A stretch of 64,000 nucleotides of DNA from an uncultured Bacteroidota bacterium (GTDB lineage Bacteria > Bacteroidota > Bacteroidia > Chitinophagales > Chitinophagaceae): the NCBI GenBank assembly GCA_903905065.1, contig CAIVEW010000068.1:124001-188000 (forward strand). Reading direction: 5' to 3'. Below are positions 9,421 to 17,843 of the stretch, one piece after another; the stretch's first letter is position 1, and every line of letters starts with the position of its first letter. The notes beneath the pieces were generated by a model, which ran no database searches, was not told the origin of the DNA, and saw nothing but the letters and a program-made list of their open reading frames with translations. The position numbers were made by a program, and so were the translations under genes.

Positions 9421-10242
9421 CTATTTTCCGCAATACTTTTTTATGTAGTCGCCGGCTTGAGGGTTATGCAATGTTTCGGCCATCCTGAAGTCGGCGCAAG
9501 CGCTGTCGTTGCTTTTCAGGTTCGACAGAAATTGTCCGCGGTATATGTATGGCTGCGACCAGTTAGGGTCAAACTTAATGGCAGTATCGAAGTCGTGAAT
9601 GGCTGATCGATAATCTTTGATCTCACCGTAGGCGATACCCCGGTTCATATACCCCATAGCATGGCCGGGCAAAGTTTGTATTTCCATACTAAAATCTTTG
9701 ATCGCCCCTGCAATATCTCCCGATTTGAATTTGCAGGAGCCTCTCATACTGTATGGAAGATAGTAATCCTGCCGGAGTTGTATTGACTGGTCAAGAGCAT
9801 TTATCGCCTCTTTAATATGCCCCGCAGCGTATTCTTTACGACCCACTGCAATCAATGCCAGAAAGAAGTCTTTTCTGTTGCCAACTGTGATCTTCAGGTC
9901 AGCCATGCTTGCTTTTTCATCACCCATCGTTTCTTCGAGATTTGCCCTGTTGTAATACCCCAGGGTGAATTTCGGATTGAGCTTAATAGACCGGTTGAAA
10001 TAGTAGAGCGCATTAGTAAAGTCACCCTGGAGCTCATAAACACCACCTAGCTCATAGCATGCACGCCAGTTTGCCGTGTCTATTTTTATTGCCATATCAT
10101 ATTCCTTCTTCGCGTTGGCAAGATCGTCATTAAGTACATAGTCGTTGCCCTTGATCAGGTGCTCTTCACTTTCATTATGTTTCTGCGTACACGAGCTCCA
10201 TACCAACAGTGCGGCGAACAGTAATAAGGTAAAGTTTCTCAT
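9421..10242 (-). CDS. TPR-repeat lipoprotein
   Basis: A 273-residue protein with a lipoprotein-type leader (LLLFAALLVWSSCTQK). The rest is tetratricopeptide repeats: about six 34-residue units with the W-LG-Y-A-F-P pattern, for example ACYELGGVYELQGDFTNALYYFNRSI and AMGYMNRGIAYGEIKDYRSAIHDFDTAIKFDPNW. TPR solenoids bind other proteins, so this is probably an envelope scaffold. It is divergently placed to the TPR histidine kinase at 10337 with a 94-base gap, so the two promoters must lie close together. The exact partner is unknown. Confidence 0.85.
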   Translation of the reverse strand: MRNFTLLLFAALLVWSSCTQKHNESEEHLIKGNDYVLNDDLANAKKEYDMAIKIDTANWRACYELGGVYELQGDFTNALYYFNRSIKLNPKFTLGYYNRANLEETMGDEKASMADLKITVGNRKDFFLALIAVGRKEYAAGHIKEAINALDQSIQLRQDYYLPYSMRGSCKFKSGDIAGAIKDFSMEIQTLPGHAMGYMNRGIAYGEIKDYRSAIHDFDTAIKFDPNWSQPYIYRGQFLSNLKSNDSACADFRMAETLHNPQAGDYIKKYCGK

Positions 10243-10336
10243 TTAAATAATTTTCAGAAAAGATAGCAGAAATTAAGTGAACGCGCAAACGGTTTAAACG
10301 GCGGGAATCTCGTATATTGCGAATTCAAAAGTACAG

Positions 10337-12349
10337 TTGGGATTGTCGATTTTTAACCTGCGTTATTTACGGTTTTTAAAACATGCCATTATTTTTATAA
10401 TGGCAGTGTCGTTTGCCGCTGCGGCTGCTGCTCAAAACAATATCTCTGAATTGCTTAGCCGGCTCAAAAATGCCCAGGCAGATAGTGATCTATTAACTGC
10501 CTATCATGACATTTTCGAACATTATGAGTATTCCAATCCTGACTCTGCCATTCATTATATAGAACAAGGCCTGAAGCTGTTCACCGCGAGAAACAATAAA
10601 GTGGGCATTTCGTCTATGATGTTACTGCTGGGCACGGAAGATGGTGACCAGGGAAGAATGGAACTGGCAAGGAAAAGGCTCAATGACGCGTTGAAGATTT
10701 TTGAGGATCTGAATGACAAGGGAGGTACTGCGGCCGGCAATAACGCACTGGGCGTCTTAGACGGCAAGACTGGCCACTTTAGCGACGCAACCCGTCATTT
10801 TATGACGGCACTTAAGATATTTGAAGAAGCCGACAATAAAAAAGGTATGGCGGGTACCTACCTGAAACTTGGCGTGGTGAATGAGCTAAATAATAACCTT
10901 GATAAAGCGCTTGAATATTACACGAAGGCCTCGAACATCATCCCTGATTCTCCGTTATCAGTAACTGCGGTGTACCTGCTGAACAACATAGGGATAGTGT
11001 ATGGTAAAAAGGGCGATTTTAAAAAATCACTGGAATATTTTCAAAAAGCGCTTGCTGCCAGTGACAAGCCCGTATTAACCGGCGTAAGAATATCAACGCT
11101 GATGAACATTGGTATTGTTTATCAGAACCTTGGGGACAACAAAAAGTCGCTTGAATACTTTGATGAAGCACTCAAAATAACAGAGGACAAAAATATACCT
11201 GAAGAACGTACCCGCATTATTGTTAACCGGTCGTCTGTTCTTACATTAACCTCCCCGGCAAAGGCTACCGCGGATTTGAAGGAGGCTCTGGTTACTGCGA
11301 AAAAAATAGGACAAAGATCGCTACTTGAAGATATATACGGGAACCTTGTTGAAAACTACAAGATAACCGGGCAATATAAAGAGGCTGTCGCCATGATGGA
11401 AGAGCAACGGGAGATGGAAGACAGCACCTTCAACATTGAGAAAGCGAGGGAGATCGCGAATCTTGAGTCCGTATATGAACTGGAACAGTCGAACAATAAA
11501 ATAAAAGTCCTCAAACTGGACGAACAGCGCAATAGCCTAAAGAGAAATGTCATAATTGGTATTGCCTTCTCACTGGGTATAGCGTTGTTGTTTACTACTA
11601 TTTTTTACAGGAGGTCAAACAGGCTGAACGAACAACTCAAGAAGCGCGAAGCGGAACTGGAGAAGTCGAACAACGTGAAAGACAAGCTATTTTCGATAAT
11701 CGGGCATGACCTGAGGGGACCGGTGGGTAATATTCCCAATATGCTGAAAATACTGGAGGATGAGAGTACGACATCCGAAGAGCGGAAATACCTCATTGAC
11801 GTACTGATGGAACATTCGATTGCGTCGCTTGAAACGCTGGATAAGCTGCTTTACTGGGGTAAGTCGCAGATAAAGAATATCGGGCCGCAGGCCGAGACCT
11901 TTACTGTTGACGAGCGTTTGCAGGAGAATCTTAAGCTTGTAAAGAACAGCGCGGACCAAAAGCAAATTGCGATTGTAAATAACGTGCCGCCAAATACCCG
12001 TATTTTAGCTGATGCCGCTCACTTCGATTTTATTATCCGCAATTTACTATCGAATGCGATAAAGTTTACTAATAAAGGTGGAACCATCTCGGTAAGTGCC
12101 GATACGACCTCGAGACCCGACTTTATAGTATTCAGCGTAAAAGATAACGGGATAGGGATAAAGACGAAAAACCTGTCGGAAATTTTCGAACCATTCAGCA
12201 GTAGCACACGCGGCACGGCGAATGAACAGGGCACAAGCATGGGCCTTATGCTGTGCAAAGAATTCGTTATTGAGAACGGAGGCAACATCTGGGTAGAAAG
12301 CGAAGAAGGGAAAGGATCGACCTTTTATTTCTCGTTCAGGAATGCCTAA
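10337..12349 (+). CDS. TPR-domain sensor histidine kinase
   Basis: A 670-residue membrane kinase. The N-terminal hydrophobic signal (IIFIMAVSFAAAAAAQ) is followed by a periplasmic TPR array (about 35-395; YLLNNIGIVYGKKGDFKKSLEYFQKAL is a typical unit), one transmembrane helix (IIGIAFSLGIALLFTTIFY) and a coiled coil. The H-box IIGHDLRGPVGN has its His near residue 457, and the HATPase shows NLLSNAIKFT, DNGIGI and a GLMLCKEF G2-like box. This is the common Bacteroidota architecture in which TPRs read an envelope signal. No response regulator adjoins it. The start is uncertain: TTG 10337 or TTG 10343 keeps the basic residues of the signal, while ATG 10400 would cut into it. It converges with the B12 operon end, five bases away. 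Confidence 0.9.
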   Translation: MGLSIFNLRYLRFLKHAIIFIMAVSFAAAAAAQNNISELLSRLKNAQADSDLLTAYHDIFEHYEYSNPDSAIHYIEQGLKLFTARNNKVGISSMMLLLGTEDGDQGRMELARKRLNDALKIFEDLNDKGGTAAGNNALGVLDGKTGHFSDATRHFMTALKIFEEADNKKGMAGTYLKLGVVNELNNNLDKALEYYTKASNIIPDSPLSVTAVYLLNNIGIVYGKKGDFKKSLEYFQKALAASDKPVLTGVRISTLMNIGIVYQNLGDNKKSLEYFDEALKITEDKNIPEERTRIIVNRSSVLTLTSPAKATADLKEALVTAKKIGQRSLLEDIYGNLVENYKITGQYKEAVAMMEEQREMEDSTFNIEKAREIANLESVYELEQSNNKIKVLKLDEQRNSLKRNVIIGIAFSLGIALLFTTIFYRRSNRLNEQLKKREAELEKSNNVKDKLFSIIGHDLRGPVGNIPNMLKILEDESTTSEERKYLIDVLMEHSIASLETLDKLLYWGKSQIKNIGPQAETFTVDERLQENLKLVKNSADQKQIAIVNNVPPNTRILADAAHFDFIIRNLLSNAIKFTNKGGTISVSADTTSRPDFIVFSVKDNGIGIKTKNLSEIFEPFSSSTRGTANEQGTSMGLMLCKEFVIENGGNIWVESEEGKGSTFYFSFRNA

Positions 12350-12354
12350 ACCGA

Positions 12355-14316
12355 TTACAGCAAGTCAGCCTTTAAGCCGGCCAGCCAATTGATGCCGGGC
12401 ATAGGGCGGGAGGCAACAACCTGGTATTGTTCATTCCAGATATTATTGCATTGCGCGGTAAACTGCCATTGATGCCCGTGAACCGGGGTTGCGTACATGA
12501 GTTGCACATTGCCGGTTTGATAGGGCAATAAATAAGTCGATTCATCGGTAGTAGTGAAGCGGTAGCCGGTATAAGTGTGGTTGTAATTAAATGAAAATCG
12601 CCGGTAAGTAAAGCCCGCATTAAGTTGTCCGTTGTACCTTGGTGAATAGGGTATTTGCTTTCCGATGCTGCCGTCGTTGTATATGTAGCTGGAAACCGTT
12701 GTAGCCAATATGTAAGCCGTATTAACGCCAACGTGGAACTTCCATTTTCCAGTGGAGTAAGTGACATTATTTGCGGTTTCTACACCCCGGCTGTGCACCT
12801 CAGCAATGTTATGGGGCGTCCAGATGGCGCCACCGAGCCAAAGTATCCAGTCATGTATGTCGCGGTTAAAAACGGAGAGGTCGTGATAAAGCGCAAAGTC
12901 CCCAAATTTGACTTTCAGTGTGTAGCCTGCATCCTCGTTCCACCCTTGTTCCGGCTTAAGACTGGAATTGCCACCGGGGTTGAAATACAATTCATTGAGG
13001 GTTGGCGCACGGTAGGTGCGTTGGGCATTCGCTCGGAATGTAAGCCAATCAAGGATAGCGAAAGAGGCATCAGCGCCCGGCAGAAAAACATTTTGGCGAT
13101 TAATTGAGCCCCCTTGCCCAGTGATTTCTTCAACGCGGGTATTTACCGCAACATCGAGGCGGTCATTAAATTGTTTATAATCATAAGCGCCCGCCAGCGC
13201 TATTTTATCCTGCTGCATTGTTTTATTGCTATCCGGCAGGGGGAGCCATGCTATTTGCACCGGAATGAAAAGAAGTAATTGACCATACCTGCTAAATTGT
13301 TCTTTCCATCCTGCCTCCTGGTAATACTGATAGACAATATCATCTGTATGGAGTTGCACAGCCTGATAACTGTAGGTGACTTCATCGCGGATAAAGGATG
13401 ATTTGGCGTACCAGGTGCTGCTTGTGGTTTGCTTGTTCCAGTCGAGCAGCAAACGTAGCGACCGATCGGTTTCTGTTTTGTCGGAATAGGTTTCAAATAA
13501 GGCCGGGGGTATATCGCGGTCGTTTTGCTGGTACCAGGCGGTGAGCGAGATCGTATTCTTTTCTGCTATTTTATATGCAGCCCGCAGCAATCCTGATGTT
13601 CCATACACAGTGTCATGAGGCATCCGCGTATAAGTACCTTGTTCCGTCTGGTGTCTAAAATTATCTGCCCCGAATTGTCCGAAGCCATTTAGGGAAAAGT
13701 ACCATCTGCTACTTGATGTGCTGACTTTAAGGCCACCCATTAATTGGGTGAAACTGCCTCCTCCAAAACTGACTGAAAGATGAGTATTGCGGTTGCCATC
13801 ACTTTGAAAAACGGGTGCATCATCTTCCAGCATGAGGGCACCGCCTACGTTGCCGCTGCCTAGTAATGCGGCAGAACCGCCATATACAATGTTTACTTTG
13901 CTCATCAGCATTACCGGCAGTGATGAAATATCAGCAATGCCCAGCGCGGCATTTTGTAAGGGGATACCATTCCATATTACCTGCGACTGTGCTGCTGAAG
14001 CGCCTCTGAAGTTCAAAGTTGCCAAACCGTTCATGCCGTAAGATTTCACGAAAACGGGTTCCTGCTGCGACAACAGGTTTGCCATATTCTGAAGCTGGTA
14101 CTGCAGCAACGTTGCGGAATCAATGGAGACTACTTTTTGGCCAGGTGAAAATTCATTGACCCGGTCATCATTTGACACCTTGTGTCTTGCTTTTACTTTT
14201 ACTTCTTCTAATACGGTATCCCTGGTTTGGGCGGTTGTATGGTGTGCAAACGAAAGTATCATCACTATCAGTAGTGATGAATAAGCGCCGATTTTTATGT
14301 TGTATCCGTGGTTCAA
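12355..14316 (-). CDS. btuB: BtuB-like TonB-dependent receptor (vitamin B12 uptake)
   Basis: A 653-residue outer-membrane receptor. A signal peptide ends HHTTAQ; a TonB-box-like start (DTVLEEVKVKARHK) and a plug domain follow, with NLLSQQEPVFVKSYGMNG, TLNFRGASAAQSQVIWNG and VNIVYGGSAALLGSGNVGG. Then comes a 22-strand-type barrel with the typical FRANAQRTYRAPTLNELYF motif near residue 440. The length equals small BtuB/CirA-type receptors; it has no CarboxypepD-like SusC extension. The cobalamin riboswitch at the head of the operon and the BtuG-like gene six bases upstream make B12 or a related corrinoid the likely substrate. Energy would come from TonB-ExbBD encoded elsewhere. Confidence 0.88.
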   Translation of the reverse strand: MNHGYNIKIGAYSSLLIVMILSFAHHTTAQTRDTVLEEVKVKARHKVSNDDRVNEFSPGQKVVSIDSATLLQYQLQNMANLLSQQEPVFVKSYGMNGLATLNFRGASAAQSQVIWNGIPLQNAALGIADISSLPVMLMSKVNIVYGGSAALLGSGNVGGALMLEDDAPVFQSDGNRNTHLSVSFGGGSFTQLMGGLKVSTSSSRWYFSLNGFGQFGADNFRHQTEQGTYTRMPHDTVYGTSGLLRAAYKIAEKNTISLTAWYQQNDRDIPPALFETYSDKTETDRSLRLLLDWNKQTTSSTWYAKSSFIRDEVTYSYQAVQLHTDDIVYQYYQEAGWKEQFSRYGQLLLFIPVQIAWLPLPDSNKTMQQDKIALAGAYDYKQFNDRLDVAVNTRVEEITGQGGSINRQNVFLPGADASFAILDWLTFRANAQRTYRAPTLNELYFNPGGNSSLKPEQGWNEDAGYTLKVKFGDFALYHDLSVFNRDIHDWILWLGGAIWTPHNIAEVHSRGVETANNVTYSTGKWKFHVGVNTAYILATTVSSYIYNDGSIGKQIPYSPRYNGQLNAGFTYRRFSFNYNHTYTGYRFTTTDESTYLLPYQTGNVQLMYATPVHGHQWQFTAQCNNIWNEQYQVVASRPMPGINWLAGLKADLL

Positions 14317-14322
14317 AATAGT

Positions 14323-15396
14323 TTACTCATCGAAATAAAAATGCCCTGGCCCAAGGCCTACGGTAAAAGTTTCTAACAGTACTGCGTCAGGGCGATAAAT
14401 ATATACACTGCCTTTTTGAATAAAGCCTTTTGGATCACCGATATAGATGTTGCCGCTCAAAGGATCAATGCCGAGCGCCCAGAAATACTGGTATTGCTTA
14501 GCAGCGACGAACGGCTGTGTCGGTAACTCGGCATCGTGTATGCCCATCCGGTATATGCCGTTGTCCGCGGTGCCGCCGTTTTGGTTTGCTTCTATAAAAT
14601 ACAGCGTATCCCTTGTGTTGTTAAACACCGGCCTTACTGTGTTAGCATCTGCAGGAAAAGTGTAGGACTTAAGTATCTCGCCGGTTGAGGGGTCAATACG
14701 CGTCCAGGTTGCGGTCTTACCCGAATATTGATCTCCCGCCAGCACCCACAGCATCTGCTCCATATCTATCAAGGCTTCCTGCGGGGCATAGCCAGCTATC
14801 TTGATTGTTTGTACCAACTTATCAGTAGCCAGGTCTATTTTATAGACGGCGTTGTCGGCTGTATCCCACGTGCAAATGATCGCTGAGTTATTGTACAGGC
14901 ACATTCCTTCCGGGTTTTGGCTGGGTAGGACAATTGTGTCGGTCACCTGTAGTGTCTGCGGGTTAATGACATAAACCTTGTTGCTATATTCTGCGGAAAT
15001 ATAAGCTTTCGTCGGGCTTACAGGCAGCATGTACCTGGGCTTTGGTATACTGATCACGCCAGTGAGTTTCCTTGTGTCAGCGTTCAACACGACCATCTTA
15101 TCGGAATTGTTGACGCATAGGAACAGCTTACTGCCTATGCGTTGCATGCTCTGGAAGACATCGCCGAGCGGCCGGCCGTTCGCCATCGAGTACAGATCGC
15201 CATATACACTGTCAGTCGTTTGTGAGAAAGCATAGAGGGAAGCGTCGCCGTTCCCAAAGTTCCCTTCACATACTACGTACGCATTACCGGTAGCGCCGGG
15301 CACTCTGTTGCTCACCGCATCGGGCTTATCTTTTTTGCAGGCTGCAAGAAGACAGAACAACGCAACGATCAGCGTTTTGTAACCTTTTTTACCCAT
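14323..15396 (-). CDS. btuG: BtuG-like surface lipoprotein, seven-bladed beta-propeller (YncE/DUF5074 type)
   Basis: A 357-residue lipoprotein with leader LIVALFCLLAACKKDKP and a clear LAAC lipobox. The mature part begins AYVVCEGNFGNGDASLYAF and shows repeated blades (KMVVLNADTRKLTGVI, KVYVINPQTLQVTDTIVL, AVYKIDLATDKLVQTIKI) of the YncE/DUF5074 propeller class. In Bacteroides the propeller lipoprotein BtuG caps BtuB and captures B12 with very high affinity; the gene order here (directly before btuB, under a B12 riboswitch) supports the same role. Its start overlaps the end of the upstream T9SS gene by 28 bases, which implies translational coupling. The assignment rests on fold-type repeats and context, not on a search. 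Confidence 0.8.
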   Translation of the reverse strand: MGKKGYKTLIVALFCLLAACKKDKPDAVSNRVPGATGNAYVVCEGNFGNGDASLYAFSQTTDSVYGDLYSMANGRPLGDVFQSMQRIGSKLFLCVNNSDKMVVLNADTRKLTGVISIPKPRYMLPVSPTKAYISAEYSNKVYVINPQTLQVTDTIVLPSQNPEGMCLYNNSAIICTWDTADNAVYKIDLATDKLVQTIKIAGYAPQEALIDMEQMLWVLAGDQYSGKTATWTRIDPSTGEILKSYTFPADANTVRPVFNNTRDTLYFIEANQNGGTADNGIYRMGIHDAELPTQPFVAAKQYQYFWALGIDPLSGNIYIGDPKGFIQKGSVYIYRPDAVLLETFTVGLGPGHFYFDE

Positions 15397-16367
15397 TTGT
15401 TTCCGTTAGCATCACTTAATAGCAGGTAGTACATCCCGGCCGGGTATTGAGATACCGGTAGTGAATTCGTGTTTTCTTGTAGCTCAAATCGCTTAACGAC
15501 GCTGCCGGTAACAGTAACGAGCGTTGCATTTAAACCAGCAGGAACATCCCCTTTAACACAAACAAAAACCTTATCGGTTGCCGGGTTTGGAAATACAGAT
15601 ACGGTTATATTATCGCGTAGGGAGTGAACCTCTGTGATGCCTAATTCGTTGAGCAGCCCCACAGCATCGAGATCAAATCCGCATGAGGGAAAAGCAGTGG
15701 GGTAGGGGTCATTAATTACCCTGCCAACATTGTCGCGCGAAGAATGGCCGCTGATAGCACCAATAACATCAACGATACGAACATGGGTAACATTATTCAC
15801 ATCAAGCCCCGCGATGCCCGACAGCTCCTCAAGGTCGAACGGGGTACCGTACATCGCTGTATATTTTCCGGCGAGGTTGTTGAGATTACTAGCCGTTATA
15901 TAGTCGGGATTACCTATCTGCACATTGTCGGGCGTTAAAGAGGTGGCAGGAAACCGGAAGTAGTTCACGCCATCGGAGCTTACCTCAACGAATGCTAGTT
16001 CAAGAAACGCCTGTGAATCGTTCGACGCATTAATAAAGCCGTTTTCAAAAACCGCAAAGTCTGGCCCATCGCCGTTATAAATGGGATGTGCAAAAGTGAG
16101 CACGGCAACACCGCTATCGCCCAGGCTCACCACTCCCAGATCGGGAGCGCCTATAGCCATGCTGCTGTCTCCTGTTGATGCATAGCCGAGCCCCGGATTT
16201 GCAATGTCCATAAATCCACGGTATACGGTACAATGGGTGGCCCAGCCCACAAAAAGGCTGCTCGATGCACTTATGGCCGTGCTGCCGGTCAGGCCTGCCT
16301 GTGGCGCATATTGCGCGTATGCGGTGTGAAAGAGAAAATAAAAAATAAAAAATAAAAAGGCCTTCAT
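15369..16367 (-). CDS. T9SS-sorted surface protein of the B12 operon
   Basis: A 332-residue secreted protein. The signal peptide is MKAFLFFIFYFLFHTAYAQ; I prefer this ATG at 16367 to the one 33 bases upstream because it opens directly into the signal. The body (about 20-245) contains FAHPIYNGDGPDFAVFENGF and FLELAFVEVSSDGVNYFRF, a pattern recurring in Bacteroidota cell-surface proteins next to cobalamin genes. The C-terminus (about 255-332) is a T9SS type A sorting domain (VSVFPNPATDKVFV ... NKWVKKVTKR), so the protein crosses the outer membrane through PorQ/PorT-type machinery and is surface-attached. It is the third gene from the 3' end of the riboswitch operon and probably helps B12 capture (inference). 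Confidence 0.8.
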   Translation of the reverse strand: MKAFLFFIFYFLFHTAYAQYAPQAGLTGSTAISASSSLFVGWATHCTVYRGFMDIANPGLGYASTGDSSMAIGAPDLGVVSLGDSGVAVLTFAHPIYNGDGPDFAVFENGFINASNDSQAFLELAFVEVSSDGVNYFRFPATSLTPDNVQIGNPDYITASNLNNLAGKYTAMYGTPFDLEELSGIAGLDVNNVTHVRIVDVIGAISGHSSRDNVGRVINDPYPTAFPSCGFDLDAVGLLNELGITEVHSLRDNITVSVFPNPATDKVFVCVKGDVPAGLNATLVTVTGSVVKRFELQENTNSLPVSQYPAGMYYLLLSDANGNKWVKKVTKR

Positions 16368-16389
16368 AAATAACTTCCATTTTATCTGC

Positions 16390-16422
16390 AGATTTGACAA
16401 CTTTTAAAAAGTTGTCAAATCT
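16390..16422. repeat. Perfect inverted repeat AGATTTGACAACTT / AAGTTGTCAAATCT
   Basis: Two 14-base arms are separated by five bases (pairing can extend to 16 bases). It lies inside the B12 operon, between the DUF4465 gene and the next T9SS gene, 22 bases before the preferred start codon and overlapping the longer alternative start region. It could be an interspersed repeat, an intercistronic RNA-stabilising hairpin or an attenuator. There is no strong U-run after it on the minus strand. Confidence 0.75.
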
Positions 16423-16463
16423 CGCGAATACAGTAAACTCCTCCCTGGGTGGGACACCTGCCG

Positions 16464-17450
16464 CTATTTCTTCACAAACTTAGTTGTGGCTGTTTTACCA
16501 CCGCCAGATAGTTGTAACAAGTACGTACCAGCAGGCAAAGTCGAGGTATTTATCTCCATATGCTTTGACGTCGCCTCAGTAGTGCTTACAACCTTACCAG
16601 CCATATCCATTATTGCTAACTGCTGTACTGAACTGTCTGTTATATCCATGTACAAAACATTGTTTGCGGGGTTAGGATAAACTTTTCCTGCGTAGGATGA
16701 CTGTGCATTTTGCACACCAAGACTACCAGGATTGGTGGTGAAATTATCGATACAGAAAAAGGCCGGTGTATTCATGCCAAACCCGCCGGCGGTGTCAGAC
16801 GAATTAAGGTGAAACTGAAGGCTATCCACATTGCCTAAAGAGGTTAAGTCTACCCATTCCCACGTTTTCAGGATATAACGTGAGGCGCTGTCCGGAGACC
16901 TGTAATCTGCGAGATAGAAGTTTACACTGTCAGATGTCAACACTCCGCTTGTATAGCCTTTAATGGTTAGCAGAAACCATGAGCCACTGTCAAAAGCTGT
17001 GGCTGTGAAATACCCATCCCTCATTGCGTTGTAGGCATAAGTGCTGTTGGTTACGTAAAACCCGGCAACCGGCCGATTTACGGCAATACCGGTTAAAACT
17101 ACCCGGGTGTAAAAAGCAAATGTCACCGGATCGCTGCAATAAACTGCCGCATAATTTGCAGAGCCAGCATAGCCTATTGCTGCTTTGGCGGAGTACTCAT
17201 TGCCATAGCCACTATGTACGCTATCAACCTTATCGGAATAAGCGAAGCCACCCTGCCAGCCATAGGCGCTGTCGTAAACACATGGGAAATGCGCATTGCC
17301 GTCATAGAATCCTACATCTGTGCCGGTTGCCACATAGTTTACATAGGCAGTGTCGGTTGCCAGCGTCAGGTCATCAAAAGTCGCAACTGTCTGGGCGGGT
17401 GCTGTTGTACCCAGTACAAGAGCTGAAAAAAATAGTGTAATGGTGCGCAT
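16464..17450 (-). CDS. DUF4465 T9SS-sorted surface protein, first gene of the B12 operon
   Basis: A 328-residue protein with signal peptide MRTITLFFSALVLGTTAPAQ. Residues about 22-235 read as a DUF4465 domain: TVATFDDLTLATDTAY, WQGGFAYSDKVDS, GYFTATAFDSGSWFLLTIKGY and RYILKTWEWVDLTSLG. The last 75 residues are a T9SS type A sorting domain (AGKVYPNPANNVLYM ... TTKFVKK). DUF4465 proteins accompany B12 transport genes in Bacteroidota. In gut Bacteroides the riboswitch loci encode surface B12-binding lipoproteins such as BtuG and BtuH; whether this protein matches BtuH is a guess. Here anchoring is by T9SS rather than by a lipid. It is the gene closest to the cobalamin riboswitch and so the most directly controlled. 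Confidence 0.85.
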   Translation of the reverse strand: MRTITLFFSALVLGTTAPAQTVATFDDLTLATDTAYVNYVATGTDVGFYDGNAHFPCVYDSAYGWQGGFAYSDKVDSVHSGYGNEYSAKAAIGYAGSANYAAVYCSDPVTFAFYTRVVLTGIAVNRPVAGFYVTNSTYAYNAMRDGYFTATAFDSGSWFLLTIKGYTSGVLTSDSVNFYLADYRSPDSASRYILKTWEWVDLTSLGNVDSLQFHLNSSDTAGGFGMNTPAFFCIDNFTTNPGSLGVQNAQSSYAGKVYPNPANNVLYMDITDSSVQQLAIMDMAGKVVSTTEATSKHMEINTSTLPAGTYLLQLSGGGKTATTKFVKK

Positions 17451-17513
17451 ATATCAATTGGGTTTTAAAAACAATTCCCATCACGCAGCAATTGGGTAAA
17501 ATCAGATACAGAG

Positions 17514-17530
17514 AAAAACGGGGACACCCC
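17514..17530 (-). terminator. Short terminator-like hairpin in the B12 leader
   Basis: On the minus strand GGGG-tgt-CCCC is followed by G and five T residues (complement of 17514-17519). The four-pair stem is short, but with the T-run it could be the off-state terminator of the cobalamin riboswitch, about 75 bases after the aptamer and 60 before the first start codon. Confidence 0.4.
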
Positions 17531-17560
17531 TGCCTTTATCTCATCTGCGCTTTTCATCCC

Positions 17561-17580
17561 GAAAGCTGCGATAAGCTTTC
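17561..17580 (-). promoter_or_regulatory. Expression-platform hairpin GAAAGCT / AGCTTTC
   Basis: Seven perfect base pairs enclose a six-base loop, located between the 3' edge of the B12 aptamer and the short terminator-like hairpin. Its position suggests a role in switching, as an anti-terminator or a spacer helix. Confidence 0.4.
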
Positions 17581-17603
17581 CTCCAGCCAAGGCAAAAGGA
17601 AAA

Positions 17604-17790
17604 TGTTACAGAGGCAGGTCTTCTGACTTACTCCACTTTTTCGCGGCCTTCCCGTCCGCCGAAGGTGGACAGTGGCTATTTAGGAAGCAAAAAAGCTTTT
17701 AGCGGAGCTAACAGCATCGGGTAATGTCCAGGATTCACACCTGGTTCCCTTTTCATCCTTCTGCCACCGGCAGGAGGAACCTTTGTAACC
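17604..17790 (-). promoter_or_regulatory. Cobalamin riboswitch (AdoCbl-type aptamer)
   Basis: On the minus strand the segment contains, in order, GGTTACAAAGGTTCC (P1/P2 start), GGTGGCAGAAGGATGAAAAGG, GGAACCAGGTGTGAATCC, CTGGACATTACCCGATGCTG, CCACTGTCC, GGGAAGG and the B12 box AAGTCAGAAGACCTGCC at 17613-17629. The P1 helix forms between GTTACA at 17784-17789 and TGTAAC at 17604-17609. This is the classical order of the cobalamin aptamer. It lies in the leader of the DUF4465-T9SS-btuG-btuB operon and would shut it off when corrinoid is plentiful. Only the expression platform is uncertain. Confidence 0.95.
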
Positions 17791-17791
17791 G

Positions 17792-17824
17792 CAAAAGTAT
17801 AAAGTAAAAAGTAAAATGAGCAAA
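17792..17824 (-). promoter_or_regulatory. Promoter of the B12 operon: TTTG-N21-TACTTTTG
   Basis: On the minus strand TTTG (17821-17824) and TACTTTTG (17792-17799) are 21 bases apart, an ideal Bacteroidota promoter. The -7 element ends two bases before the first base of the riboswitch P1 region, so the transcript should start essentially with the aptamer. Confidence 0.75.
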
Positions 17825-17843
17825 AAAAGTTTCTGGGGAGAAA

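Noticed and set aside
16390-16422. Intrinsic terminator after the DUF4465 gene
   Set aside because: The hairpin is perfect but lacks a T-run on the minus strand and the downstream genes are clearly part of the same B12 unit.
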